Counted from the stretch's first letter, positions 26,092 through 35,551 are shown. The stretch: DNA of 64,000 bases from Verrucomicrobiales bacterium (GCA_031256975.1 JAIRPN010000016.1:303169-367168); one strand, 5' to 3'. The notes: generated from the sequence alone by a model not told the origin. Numbers and translations are program-made.

Positions 26092-27423
26092 GTGGAGGGC
26101 CGAATCATTCAATTGTCACTTTGCAGTCTGTTGCTGTTAGCGTCTTGCTTACGGGCCGCCGACAACAGCAATGCCCCAAATGCCAGTCAACCTACCAAAA
26201 TCCTTGACCTGTTGAATCCTCCAAGCAAGGCCGACTGGCAAACGCTAGCCGCTTACAGCAACACCCTGACCCGCAAACAATTCGAATCACGGTTGCAAAA
26301 TATCTTCGATTCCACCGGTGCCCTCAAACCGTTTCTGAAAATCAGCGATAATTGCGTAATGGTCTTTTCTTCCACCGACGCTAACCGTGAGATTCTGGCC
26401 AAAATTGATTTCGCAGCGTCGGACGAACAAATCAAGGCCGCGCCGGAGAATTTTCGCACACTGGAAGAATTCGCCAAGACCGACCACTCCACCGGTCAAC
26501 CACTGGCCGGATTACGGGTGGTAATCGAACCCGCCGACATCGGCGGAAAATGGGGCGACATGGAAGATCGTTCCACCTTCTACCCAAAATTCGGCCTGAT
26601 CCAGGAAGGCGACATCAACCTGACCCTGGGCAAGGTGTTGCGCGACAAGCTGGCCAAACTCGGTGCCAATGTGTTTTTGGTGCGCGAAAACAATGAACCG
26701 GTCTCCGGCTGCCAGCCGGACGATCTGGATCCGGTACTGGACGACATTCTCAAGAATCGCCGTTACCTGTTGCCCGAATCCTATTTCTTCGACGCGGGTT
26801 ATTCCACCAAGATCACCGCATGGCAGCGAAAAGTTGCCAAGAACACGCTATTGACCAAGACCCTCGAGGCGCGCGCGCGCGCGGAAGCGGCCCGCAAGCA
26901 TTACGACGCCGACCTCACCATTGTGCTGCAACACAACGCCACCCCGCGCAGCACCTACGGGGCGCTAACGCCGATCAATCGCAACATCTTCTTTGTGCAT
27001 GGCGCCTATATGCCACAGGAAATCCGCAAGGATCCGGAACAACGCTACCGCCTGTTGTTGAAACTGTTGCAAAATGTCACGCCAACCGAGATTGCCGTGG
27101 CGGTAAAAATCGCCGACCAATTCAAACAAGTCACCGGCTTTCCCCCGGTATTGTACGGCAATTCGGCCAGTACCCGCATGGTTACCGGCGACAACCTGTA
27201 TGTGGTGGCACGCAATATTGCCTTCAATCGTGAGCATGACGGCCCGGTGGTGGTGACCGAACCCTATTTCATGAACCAGCAGGTTACTTTGCGACGGTTG
27301 TTGGCGGGTGATTTCGACGGCAGCAAAAAAATTTCCGGCAAGGATTACATCAGCATTTACCGGGAATATGCCGATTGCGTGGCCAAAGGCATCGTCGAAG
27401 CCTACGCCCGAAAAAGCAATTGA
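26092..27423 (+). CDS. N-acetylmuramoyl-L-alanine-amidase-like lipoprotein with altered metal site
   Basis: 443 residues from GTG 26092 (AAAGGA 5 bases upstream). The signal ends in lipobox Leu-Ala-Ser-Cys (Cys19), so it is probably an outer-membrane-anchored lipoprotein. Residues about 140-400 follow the Amidase_3 plan: 'lrVVIEPADIGG' where active enzymes have 'DPGHGG', then 'EGDINLTLGKVLRDKLAKLGANVFLVRe', then 'ADLTIVLQHNA' where 'S.H.NA' is usual. The first zinc-ligand His is replaced by Asp or Ile, depending on alignment. It could be an inactive cell-wall-binding homologue or use different ligands. Confidence 0.65.
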   Translation: MEGRIIQLSLCSLLLLASCLRAADNSNAPNASQPTKILDLLNPPSKADWQTLAAYSNTLTRKQFESRLQNIFDSTGALKPFLKISDNCVMVFSSTDANREILAKIDFAASDEQIKAAPENFRTLEEFAKTDHSTGQPLAGLRVVIEPADIGGKWGDMEDRSTFYPKFGLIQEGDINLTLGKVLRDKLAKLGANVFLVRENNEPVSGCQPDDLDPVLDDILKNRRYLLPESYFFDAGYSTKITAWQRKVAKNTLLTKTLEARARAEAARKHYDADLTIVLQHNATPRSTYGALTPINRNIFFVHGAYMPQEIRKDPEQRYRLLLKLLQNVTPTEIAVAVKIADQFKQVTGFPPVLYGNSASTRMVTGDNLYVVARNIAFNREHDGPVVVTEPYFMNQQVTLRRLLAGDFDGSKKISGKDYISIYREYADCVAKGIVEAYARKSN

Positions 27424-27494
27424 ATCCACCCAGGCCCGTCTTGCAGTTAGAATTCTCGACCAAAGCCGGCATTTTCGATAATAATTTCTCGGAA

Positions 27495-28397
27495 ATGACA
27501 ACGGCAACGTTGCGAAACAAAACAATCATCAAGAATATCAAGCGGGAAATGCAAAGATTTCCCGCTCCACGAAATTACTGGATTGGGAAGAATTCCTCCG
27601 GGTCCTTAAAGCCACGTAATATTCTGATTTTTCAACGCCGTGACATCGTCTCTCTCCGCCATGCCGGCAACATGCCAGACCAGCATCACAGGCATGTATT
27701 GATTGTCGCAATACAAGGCACTGGAAAAGTCGGCGTGGATACACGAATTCACCGGCTTAAGGAAGGCCAATGCTTGCTGGTACTGCCTTTTCAAACACAT
27801 TGGTACGAAAAACTATCGACGAAGAAAATCCTCTGGCTGTTCGTCACTTTCGAACATGGCAGGGATGTACGACTGGAGAATTTCAGAAACAAAACTCCTG
27901 TCAGTATCGGAACCTGTGAATGGTCGTTATTGCAGGATTTATTGAAAGAGTGGAAATCCCCGGGAAGGACGGATACCTTGGAATTGCGGTTAACCTTGTT
28001 GCTGCAATTGCTGGCGCAAAGGAGCGGCCAAAAAATTACAATCCATGACCCCCGGCCCATCCGGGGACAGCGGGAGTGGATCGCAGAGGTCAACCGGCTT
28101 TTTTTTGAAAACCGTAGCAAGACCTTGTCCCTGCCTTATCTTGCAGGCAAGTTGAATGTGTCGGTGAGCCTGTTGCGCAGCCAATTCCGGCAAGCGGCCG
28201 GAAAATCAATCGGCAAATATGTCCGCGATCTCAAGCTGCGATACAGTTGCGAATTGTTGCACGACGGCGGTTTGCAAGTCGGCGAAATCGCGGAACATTG
28301 CGGGTATGACTCGGTCTTTTCTTTCAGCCGGGCCTTTCATCAGAGTTACAAAATGTCACCCAGCGCTTATCGGGGCAAAGTAACAAGTCATCCATGA
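27495..28397 (+). CDS. AraC-family transcriptional regulator
   Basis: About 300 residues. The N-terminal half is a cupin-like sensor ('HHRHVLIVAIQGTGKVGVDTRIHRLKEGQCLLVLPFQTHWYE'). The C-terminal 100 residues carry two helix-turn-helix units: 'LSLPYLAGKLNVSVSLLRSQFRQAAGKSIGKYVRDLKL' and 'LQVGEIAEHCGYDSVFSFSRAFHQSYKMSPSAYR', the AraC/XylS signature. The start is uncertain: ATG 27495 or ATG 27549. It converges tail-to-tail on nagB, so it probably controls the amino-sugar genes in trans from its side of the unit. Confidence 0.82.
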   Translation: MTTATLRNKTIIKNIKREMQRFPAPRNYWIGKNSSGSLKPRNILIFQRRDIVSLRHAGNMPDQHHRHVLIVAIQGTGKVGVDTRIHRLKEGQCLLVLPFQTHWYEKLSTKKILWLFVTFEHGRDVRLENFRNKTPVSIGTCEWSLLQDLLKEWKSPGRTDTLELRLTLLLQLLAQRSGQKITIHDPRPIRGQREWIAEVNRLFFENRSKTLSLPYLAGKLNVSVSLLRSQFRQAAGKSIGKYVRDLKLRYSCELLHDGGLQVGEIAEHCGYDSVFSFSRAFHQSYKMSPSAYRGKVTSHP

Positions 28398-28409
28398 TCA
28401 AATCCACGA

Positions 28410-29192
28410 TCAGGATTGCTGCCAGTCTGGTTTATGATCGTACACCCAGCGATAATATTGATGTTTCTTCAAGCCGGCGGCTGCCGCTTCATCCAAAAGA
28501 AAAGTAGCCGCCGGATGGAATTGCAATACGGAAGCCGGATGCATGGCGGTAACCGGCCCCTCGGCCGCCTCCGCCACGGCCGCTGCCTTTTTTTCTCCAA
28601 ATGCAAGCAATAGGACACGGCTTGCCTCCATAATCGTGCCAACACCCATGGTAATGACATGGCGGGGCTGATTTTCCGGACAGTCAAAAAAACGGGCATT
28701 ATCCGCCAAGGTTTCAGCCGTCAGCGTCTTGATACGGGTGCGGGAGGCCAGCGATGAACTCGGTTCATTAAAACCAATGTGGCCGTCGGTTCCTATGCCC
28801 AACACCTGCAAGTCCATGCCCCCGGCCTGGCGGATTTGTGCCTCATATCGCAGGCAAAAACGCGGAATATCCTTTGCCATGCCATCCGGAATAAAAGTCC
28901 GTTCCGGATTCAGGTTCACATGGCGGAACAGATTCTCATACATGAAGTGTCGATAGGAAGCAGAATGTTCCGGCGACAGTCCGATGTATTCATCAAGATT
29001 GAAAACAGTAACACGGCCGAAGTCCAGTGCCTCTTCCCTGTGCATGCGGATGAGTTCACGATAGAGCAACACCGGCGTGCTTCCGGTGGCAAGACCGAGC
29101 ACTGCATCCGGTTTTTTTTTGATTAGTCCGGCGATAATCCGCGCCCCAACCTGGCTGGCACTTTGCGGATCGGATTGGATGATGATTTCCAT
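28410..29192 (-). CDS. nagB: Glucosamine-6-phosphate deaminase
   Basis: 260 residues with NagB motifs: 'LGLATGSTP' (32-40, phosphate loop), 'TVFNLDEYIGL' (62-72, catalytic Asp), 'YENLFRHVNL' and 'LGIGTDGHIGFNEP' (131-144). It converts glucosamine-6-phosphate to fructose-6-phosphate and ammonia in the cytosol. It is last in a minus-strand unit after GH20 and a PIG-L deacetylase (1-base gap to the latter). There is no allosteric-site extension beyond the usual length. Confidence 0.93.
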   Translation of the reverse strand: MEIIIQSDPQSASQVGARIIAGLIKKKPDAVLGLATGSTPVLLYRELIRMHREEALDFGRVTVFNLDEYIGLSPEHSASYRHFMYENLFRHVNLNPERTFIPDGMAKDIPRFCLRYEAQIRQAGGMDLQVLGIGTDGHIGFNEPSSSLASRTRIKTLTAETLADNARFFDCPENQPRHVITMGVGTIMEASRVLLLAFGEKKAAAVAEAAEGPVTAMHPASVLQFHPAATFLLDEAAAAGLKKHQYYRWVYDHKPDWQQS

Positions 29193-29193
29193 A

Positions 29194-30048
29194 TTAACGT
29201 TCCAGTTGACGGTTCAGTTTGCTGACAACATCCTGTTTAAAGCGGTCGATAGCGACGGTGACATAACTCACAATATCCAGCTCCGGCTTGATGATTAACG
29301 GGGTTAAATCCATGGCAACTGCCGCCAACTTGCACTGATCGGTGGCGTGGCTATTGGCGAAAGTCGCATTGGAGCGCCGGCGCCCAGCCACGGCCAGGTC
29401 ATAACGTTTACCAGCCGCAATTTGAGAGACAAAAACCCCGTTCAGCGTGTTACCCAGTTCCTCATAATCACTTAAATCATATATGACTTTTTCGTCGTCA
29501 GGCAACCAATCCAAATCACGCCAGACCTCGCAGCCATGCACAGTCTCCGGCCGCCAATCGGCCGGCAGCTCACGCAGGGCCAGCAACAGGGCCATGACCA
29601 CGGCGATATGAGTGTCATGCTTGTCGGCAGGATTGTGGGTATAAATATGCCGCGGCCGAGTTTTCACCAAAATCTGCCGCAAATCGTTTTTTAAGTCATC
29701 GTTAGCGGAACCAATGACCGCAGAGCTGGGAAAATCCAGTTGCAACATCAAACCGAAACGACCAAGCTGCGCCGCACGGTTTTGTTCATCCCGCCTCAGC
29801 TTTCTCATTTCATTGCCGGTCAAACCAGCATAGGCCTTGCCCCGCGCACTGCCAGACCCGTCGGTACAAACAACTCCGGTGAACCATTTGGCCTCACTGT
29901 GGAAACATTCGGCAATACCCTGCAGGGCCATAAACTCAAGATCGTCCTGGTGTGCTCCCACGCCAAGATGGGTGGTTCGCGCGCAGGCATCATCAAGAGC
30001 CGTGCCATCGGGAATGAATATGTTTGTTGATGACCGGCTAAATTTCAT
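29194..30048 (-). CDS. PIG-L/LmbE-family N-deacetylase
   Basis: 284 residues. Zinc-site motif 'GAHQDDLEFMA' (31-41), where the family usually has HPDD; the metal-binding His and Asp pair is intact. The second motif 'THNPADKHDTHIAV' (137-150) supplies the other His ligands. PIG-L enzymes remove N-acetyl groups from GlcNAc-containing molecules. Lying between a hexosaminidase and nagB, with no nagA visible, it is a candidate to deacetylate GlcNAc or GlcNAc-6-phosphate. ATG 30048 was chosen; it overlaps the end of the GH20 gene by 11 bases. Confidence 0.85.
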   Translation of the reverse strand: MKFSRSSTNIFIPDGTALDDACARTTHLGVGAHQDDLEFMALQGIAECFHSEAKWFTGVVCTDGSGSARGKAYAGLTGNEMRKLRRDEQNRAAQLGRFGLMLQLDFPSSAVIGSANDDLKNDLRQILVKTRPRHIYTHNPADKHDTHIAVVMALLLALRELPADWRPETVHGCEVWRDLDWLPDDEKVIYDLSDYEELGNTLNGVFVSQIAAGKRYDLAVAGRRRSNATFANSHATDQCKLAAVAMDLTPLIIKPELDIVSYVTVAIDRFKQDVVSKLNRQLER

Positions 30049-31780
30049 GACAGCTTTTTTCCGCCAACAACAATATTTCGCGGACCCGGAAATATTCAGA
30101 CGGGCGGTTACGACGGAGCCAGATTCCCGACAATTGTTGTTCCAGTTTCCGCAGTCTTCCGGACATGGCGGCACGGGACAAGGGTTTGAGCCTGGTTTTT
30201 CCCGCATGATACTGGCGGAATAAAAAATATTCCTCCATAACCTGCAACCCCAACAAACCGGTTTTCAGTTCTGCCACCAGCAGCAAATTGTTGGCCGATA
30301 TTTTTCGCAACAGCGGACGGATTTTACGGTCAAGTGCCTGGAGTTTTTTCAACGTCGTCGTGTGGACACGTGCCGGGTAACGAAAGAAATCCTTTGGCAA
30401 CCCGCAGGCCCCGTCAAAAAACGAGTCCGGAAAATCCTTGGATGGGGGCTGGAAGGCATTGCAAACATGCGCCCATGAAGCCTTGCCGGCGGACACCGCC
30501 TCCTCGAACAACCCGAGCAATTGTCCACTTGAATCGCAAAATTCCAAACGGGAAATGGCCGGCAGCAATCGACCGGGCTTAAGCATACCGGAACGCGCGT
30601 GCCACGAAGCGGCGGCACCCATCGCAATCCCGGGAATAGTGGGACCGAGACTCTGGATGTGCCCGTAATCACCCCAATCCGTATTAAGCATTCCAGCCGC
30701 TCCATGATCCAGCCCGGCCTTGGTAAAACGTGTAATATTTTGACGGGCAGCCCTGTAATCAGGCAGCCAGCGATTCCAACCGTTTATTCCCGGACAAACA
30801 TAAAACGTCCGGCCGGATTTGCCAAACAACGGGGTGCGATGCAAACTCGGACGGGCAGCGTAATCCCAGTCGAGAATGACCGCATCGACGGGAATTTCCC
30901 CGAGGCTGCCAAGATCCACCACATCCCCCCAGAATAACGGTATGCTGCCTTGCCTGTTGACAATGCGAAGAACTTTCTTGAGGTAATCAAGATACAGTCT
31001 GTGGACTCCCAGCCGTTCTGCCGCTTTCCTGTTACGCCCCTTGCCCAGGTCAAAGGTCTCATCCGCGCAAATATTGAAATACCTGGAACGAAATAACGGG
31101 CGCACCTCACGAATTATTTCCTCCACCAACTTGATGGAAAGCGGATTTTGACAATCCAGCGTGTAATGCACCATGCGGTCGTGGAAATTGAAGGGCTCGC
31201 CGGAGACATCACGCTCCAATTCGTTCAGCTCCGGAAACTTGCGGTGAATCCAAGTATAAAAATGGCCAAAGGTACTGAAGGAAGGAACAAGATCAATGTG
31301 CAACTTTGCACAATAAGCATCAAGCTTCCTGATATCCTTCGCGGTTAAAGGATCGGCGTCATGCCAGATTTCACGATGCAGTTTAAACGCGTAAGTATGC
31401 TCAATGTACAATTCCAGATGATTCAATTTGTAATGCGCACATGTGTCGGCCAGTTGGAACAGGGTTTTAAGCTTGGGAACCTTGCCACGGGTAATGTCAT
31501 GATAAAACCCGCGCACCGGATAATCCGGCCAATCGCTAATAACAAGACAAGGGCGGGCCTTGGGAAACTGATGGTCGATTTGCCGCAGGGTTTGTTCCGC
31601 GTAAAACAGCCCGGCTTCGTCGTTGGCGTCAATCCGTGTGCCATGCTCTCCGATGATAAGCCGGTAAGAACCGGATTCCCTGCGGCCCAGTGCGCCCAGG
31701 GTTTTCCTATTTTTACGACCGGCGCAAAAACCGCGCCTCAAACGGACAATCTTCGGTGGTGGCAGCAAATCAAGCATCAT
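30038..31780 (-). CDS. GH20 beta-N-acetylhexosaminidase-like protein
   Basis: 580 residues with no clear signal peptide, so probably cytosolic. A short N-terminal GH20b-like domain ('SYRLIIGEHGTRIDANDEAGLFYAEQTLRQI') precedes the barrel, which starts near 'PVRGFYHDITRG' (88-99). The catalytic Asp-Glu pair is in 'FNICADETFDLG' (Asp240-Glu241). 'VPSFSTFGHFYTW' and 'LNTDWGDYGH' also fit family 20 or the GH20-like GH123/GH84-type barrels. Likely releases terminal GlcNAc or GalNAc. First gene of the amino-sugar unit. Confidence 0.82.
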   Translation of the reverse strand: MMLDLLPPPKIVRLRRGFCAGRKNRKTLGALGRRESGSYRLIIGEHGTRIDANDEAGLFYAEQTLRQIDHQFPKARPCLVISDWPDYPVRGFYHDITRGKVPKLKTLFQLADTCAHYKLNHLELYIEHTYAFKLHREIWHDADPLTAKDIRKLDAYCAKLHIDLVPSFSTFGHFYTWIHRKFPELNELERDVSGEPFNFHDRMVHYTLDCQNPLSIKLVEEIIREVRPLFRSRYFNICADETFDLGKGRNRKAAERLGVHRLYLDYLKKVLRIVNRQGSIPLFWGDVVDLGSLGEIPVDAVILDWDYAARPSLHRTPLFGKSGRTFYVCPGINGWNRWLPDYRAARQNITRFTKAGLDHGAAGMLNTDWGDYGHIQSLGPTIPGIAMGAAASWHARSGMLKPGRLLPAISRLEFCDSSGQLLGLFEEAVSAGKASWAHVCNAFQPPSKDFPDSFFDGACGLPKDFFRYPARVHTTTLKKLQALDRKIRPLLRKISANNLLLVAELKTGLLGLQVMEEYFLFRQYHAGKTRLKPLSRAAMSGRLRKLEQQLSGIWLRRNRPSEYFRVREILLLAEKSCHEI

Positions 31781-31859
31781 GACAGGGAATACCTATAAGG
31801 CAGCCCCGCCTTTTTTCATATCGCAAATGTGACAATAGTTTTAACAAAAATGACACGAC

Positions 31860-31875
31860 ACTCCAGAATCGGAGT
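31860..31875. promoter_or_regulatory. Small inverted repeat upstream of the GH20 gene
   Basis: ACTCC and GGAGT arms around a 6-base centre, in the 124-base gap between the EIIA-like gene end and the GH20 start. It could be an operator for the GH20 unit or a weak terminator for the EIIA-like gene. Nothing else stands out in the gap. Confidence 0.3.
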
Positions 31876-31904
31876 ATTGAGGCACAAATCTTGCGATTGG
31901 TCCG

Positions 31905-32705
31905 TCAACCCAGCTTAATTGCCAGGCAATCGTATAACACGCGGTCAGGCTGATAGTTGGAACTGGCACGCAGCAAAATGCGCAATCCCTGATGTTCAAC
32001 CTGGCCATTAGCGCCAAGTTCGGCCGCCAGGTTGTCCCTGCCTTCAAGTAAATTCACAATCGTGCGGTCCTGGCTCAGAACCAGCGACTTGATTCCCGGC
32101 GCCGCCAAAATCGACAAAGGAATCACCCGGCTGGAAAAATCCATCGGTTGCACCACGGTCGCAACTTTCCGCAGCTCCAGCGCCGAATGCTTGACCTCGA
32201 GCTGGATCATCCGCGCCTTGGCTTCGGGAACCGTGCATTCCGCCGCCGCGCTGATCGCGTCCAACAGACGGTGACGGGTTTCCGCCAAATCGGTAAGCGA
32301 TTTTAAATCCTGCAAGGCAGGCTGAGTCTGGATCGCCTTCGCTAACGACGAGATTTCCTTCAGGTAGGCGTTTTTCTGCGTGTCCGGCACATAGTACATC
32401 ACCACGATATGGATTTTTTCGCCGTCGGCGGCGCCGTAATCGATACCACTTGGGCTCCAACCCACCGCGCAAAGCAACTGACCGTCGATCATGCTGCGGG
32501 CATGCGGACAGGCCCAGCCCTTGCCGATGCCGGTATTGTAGGAATGTTCGCGCGCCAAGACGCTCTCGGTAATGCCACCCTCGACGCCGATGTCCGGGAT
32601 CGCCTCGATCAACGTTGCCAAATATTCCAGTGCCTTGATCTTGTTATTATCGGGCAGCTCAATCAAACGCCCGTCCTGCAACGCATCGAGTAAACTTCTC
32701 ATCAA
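31905..32705 (-). CDS. PTS EIIA (fructose/Ntr type)-like regulatory protein
   Basis: 266 residues. Residues about 5-150 match PTS_EIIA type 2: 'LieAIpdigvEGGITESVLAREHSYNTGIGKGWACPHARS' with active-site His68, and 'yGaaDGEKIHIVVMYYVP'. The C-terminal 110 residues are a separate domain ('RVIPLSILAAPGIKSLVLSQDRTIVNLLEGRDNLAAELG') I do not recognise, with a hint of a small beta/alpha fold. No other PTS genes are present, so a regulatory role is more likely than sugar uptake. It is coupled to the Mg2+ ATPase gene by a 4-base overlap. Confidence 0.72.
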   Translation of the reverse strand: MMRSLLDALQDGRLIELPDNNKIKALEYLATLIEAIPDIGVEGGITESVLAREHSYNTGIGKGWACPHARSMIDGQLLCAVGWSPSGIDYGAADGEKIHIVVMYYVPDTQKNAYLKEISSLAKAIQTQPALQDLKSLTDLAETRHRLLDAISAAAECTVPEAKARMIQLEVKHSALELRKVATVVQPMDFSSRVIPLSILAAPGIKSLVLSQDRTIVNLLEGRDNLAAELGANGQVEHQGLRILLRASSNYQPDRVLYDCLAIKLG

Positions 32706-35362
32706 TCAACTCCGTATTTTCTGAAGAACCAGGTTTTTACCAAATGGGTCAAAACCACATAGGATAGCACAAATCCGGCAATCCAGTACCAATATTGGTG
32801 CGGCAGCGGAACAAAGCCGAAGAAATGCGCCGCAGGCTTGATGTAGGGCAGCGCGATGCCGATACCCATGGCGATCGCGGTGGTCATCAGCAGGAACGGA
32901 CTGGCCAGGCTTTGCAGGAACGGGATCCTGCGCGTGCGGATCACATGCACAATCAGGGTCTGCGTGATAATGGATTCCACAAACCAGCCGGTGTGGAACA
33001 GCTGCTCGTAATATTCCGGATTCACCGTGCCAACCGCCTTGAACAGAACGCAGTTGAAGCCGTACATCATCAACAGGAAGGTCGCATAGTCAAAAATCGA
33101 ACTGATGGGCCCAACGAAAATCATGAAACGCCGGATATTGGCGATATTCCATTTGCGCGGTGTGGTGATGTACTCATCATCCACCTTGTCGGAAGGAATT
33201 CCAATCTGCGAGAAATCATAAAGCAGGTTGTTGAGCAAGATCTGGATCGGCGCCATCGGCAAAAAGGGCAGCCAAATGCTCGCGCCAAGCATGCTGAACA
33301 TGTTGCCAAAATTGGAACTGGCGCCCATGCGGATGTACTTGATGATGTTGCCGAACACGCGGCGCCCCTCGATGATGCCGTCTTCCAGCACCAGCAGGCT
33401 TTTTTCCAACAGCACGATATCAGCAGACTCCTTCGCCACATCGACGGCGGTATCGACGCTAATGCCCACGTCCGCCACGCGCATCGACGGAGCGTCATTG
33501 ATGCCGTCGCCCATGTAACCAATCACATGGCCGCGTTTTTGCAGGGCGATAATGATGCTTTCCTTCTGCGTCGGCGACAGGCGGGCAAATATGTTTTGCC
33601 GTTCGGCCAGTTCGCCAAGCTGTTCTTCATTCAATCCGAGCAACTGGTCGCCGGTGATCACCTCGCTAACGGGGAGCCCCACGTCCTTGCAAATCTTGCG
33701 GGTCACCAGCGCGTTGTCGCCGGTTAGGATCTTGGTTGCCACGCCGGCATTTTTGAGTGACGCGATCGCCTTGGCCGCGGAATCCTTCGGCGGATCGAGG
33801 AAGGCGATGTAGCCCAGCAGCGTCATTTCCGCTTCGTCGCTAATGGCGAAAGTTTGCTTGTCGCGCGGGAATTCCTTGTAGGCGATCGCCAGCACACGAT
33901 AACCATCCTTGCTGAGCTCCTCGTATTCCTCCAGCAGGTCGTTCTTGATCATGTCGATCATCAGATGGATCTCATCGTCGATCTGGTAATGCGTGCAAAT
34001 CTTGTAAATATCCTCGACCGCGCCTTTGCAAATCAAGACGTGATCACCTTCGTAGTCGACCACCACCGACATGCGCTTGCGTTGGAAATCAAAGGGAATT
34101 TCGTCGACCTTGCGGCAGTTGCGTTCCACATCAAGATCGGTATGCGACAGGATTGAGCGGTCCAGCAGGTTGCGCAAACCGGTCTGGTAATAGCTGTTCA
34201 TGTAGGCGTAACGCAGCACATCGTCACTGTCCCGGTTGGTTACGTCGACGTGTTTTTCCAAAATCACGCGGTCCTGCGTCAGCGTGCCGGTCTTGTCGGT
34301 GCAGAGAATGTCGATCGCGCCGAAGTTTTGGATGGAATTGAGCCGTTTGACGATGACCTTCTTCTTCGACATCGCCATCGCGCCCTTGGCGAGATTGACC
34401 GTGACGATCATCGGCAGCATCTCCGGTGTCAGGCCAACCGCGATCGCCAGGCCGAACAGCAACGCCTCGCCCCAATTGCCCTTGCTGATGCCCAGGATCA
34501 GGAACACCACGCTAACCATGACAATCATGAAACGGATCATCAGCCAGGTAAAACCGGCAATGCCGCGATCAAAACTGGTCTGCACCCGCTGGCCGGACAA
34601 TTTGGCGCTAATGGCGCCGAAATGCGTACGCACTCCGGTGTTCACCACCACGCCGCGCGCCGTGCCGCTAATGACATTGCTTCCCTGAAAACAGGCATTT
34701 TGCAGCTCAATGATGCCCCGTCCCGAGACTTCGCTGTTAGCGGCGGTCTTTTCCACCGGCAATGACTCTCCGGTCAGCGACGACTGTCCCACGAAGAAGT
34801 CCTTGGCGTTGAGCAGGCGCAAGTCGGCAGGAATAATCGCCCCGGCATGCAAAATGACAATGTCGCCGGGCACTATTTCGGCCATCGGCGTATCAACTTC
34901 CTGGCCGTCACGCAAAACCAGGCAATTGGTGTGCACCATCGCCTGTAATTTTTCCACCGCCTTGCTGGAACGATGCTCCTGGATATAGGCCAGCACCACG
35001 CTCAGGAAAATCATCGCCCCAACCACGATGGCCGAGGGAATGTCGCTCATGATTAGCGACACCACGCAAATCACCAGCAGCTGGATCACCAGCGGATTTC
35101 GGCAACGGTCCGCCAATTCCTTGAACAAGCCCGCCTGTTTTTTCTGCCCGATTGCATTCAGACCGAATTCTTCCCGGCGCTCCTCGACCTGCACCTGTGT
35201 CAAACCATCATAGGAGGATTTGATCTGCTCCAAGGCTTCGTCCGGCGGGATTCGGCACAATTCGACCAGCCGCTTTTCGTGTTCGGAAATGGTAGTGGAA
35301 GCCGCCTTGGCTTCTTTCAAGAACACCGTCGGATGGATTTTTCCCAAGACAGACCAAAACAT
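32702..35362 (-). CDS. mgtA: MgtA-type magnesium-translocating P-type ATPase
   Basis: 886 residues from ATG 35362, preceded by GCGGGAAA. The domain order is N-terminal cation-ATPase domain, TM pairs, actuator 'LTGESLPVEK' (197-206), phosphorylation site 'CTDKTGTLTQD' (Asp356), hinge 'YMGDGINDAPSMRVADVGISVDTAVDVAKESADI', then six C-terminal helices with 'NNLLYDFSQIGIPSDKVDDEYI' and 'FHTGWFVESIITQTLIVHVIRTRRIPF'. Those last motifs are characteristic of MgtA/MgtB and separate it from Ca2+ pumps. Predicted to import Mg2+. The 189-base upstream gap shows no recognisable leader peptide or M-box. Confidence 0.9.
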   Translation of the reverse strand: MFWSVLGKIHPTVFLKEAKAASTTISEHEKRLVELCRIPPDEALEQIKSSYDGLTQVQVEERREEFGLNAIGQKKQAGLFKELADRCRNPLVIQLLVICVVSLIMSDIPSAIVVGAMIFLSVVLAYIQEHRSSKAVEKLQAMVHTNCLVLRDGQEVDTPMAEIVPGDIVILHAGAIIPADLRLLNAKDFFVGQSSLTGESLPVEKTAANSEVSGRGIIELQNACFQGSNVISGTARGVVVNTGVRTHFGAISAKLSGQRVQTSFDRGIAGFTWLMIRFMIVMVSVVFLILGISKGNWGEALLFGLAIAVGLTPEMLPMIVTVNLAKGAMAMSKKKVIVKRLNSIQNFGAIDILCTDKTGTLTQDRVILEKHVDVTNRDSDDVLRYAYMNSYYQTGLRNLLDRSILSHTDLDVERNCRKVDEIPFDFQRKRMSVVVDYEGDHVLICKGAVEDIYKICTHYQIDDEIHLMIDMIKNDLLEEYEELSKDGYRVLAIAYKEFPRDKQTFAISDEAEMTLLGYIAFLDPPKDSAAKAIASLKNAGVATKILTGDNALVTRKICKDVGLPVSEVITGDQLLGLNEEQLGELAERQNIFARLSPTQKESIIIALQKRGHVIGYMGDGINDAPSMRVADVGISVDTAVDVAKESADIVLLEKSLLVLEDGIIEGRRVFGNIIKYIRMGASSNFGNMFSMLGASIWLPFLPMAPIQILLNNLLYDFSQIGIPSDKVDDEYITTPRKWNIANIRRFMIFVGPISSIFDYATFLLMMYGFNCVLFKAVGTVNPEYYEQLFHTGWFVESIITQTLIVHVIRTRRIPFLQSLASPFLLMTTAIAMGIGIALPYIKPAAHFFGFVPLPHQYWYWIAGFVLSYVVLTHLVKTWFFRKYGVD

Positions 35363-35531
35363 AATTTCCCGCTTATGAGTAACGAGAAATATGCTCTTCG
35401 GCCAACCATCCTGCAAGCGAGGATTTCAAAGATTCGATATTTTAAGGACAAAATGCAATAGTCGCCACTTGTGACAATTGCATGCCAAAAACAGGGCGCT
35501 TGCAGCCACCTGAATTTAACCTGAAATCCGG

Positions 35532-35545
35532 CCGGATCTATCCGG
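35532..35545. terminator. Short palindrome after the MFS gene
   Basis: CCGGAT-CT-ATCCGG, perfect 6-base arms, just past the MFS stop on the minus strand. A second CTTGCC/GGCAAG stem (35546-35564) overlaps the stop codon. There is no convincing U-run, so terminator function is tentative. Confidence 0.3.
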
Positions 35546-35551
35546 CTTGCC

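Noticed and set aside
26869..26882. GC dinucleotide run as a possible phase-variation tract
   Set aside because: Short, inside a coding region and not monotonous enough to slip; ordinary Arg/Ala codons.
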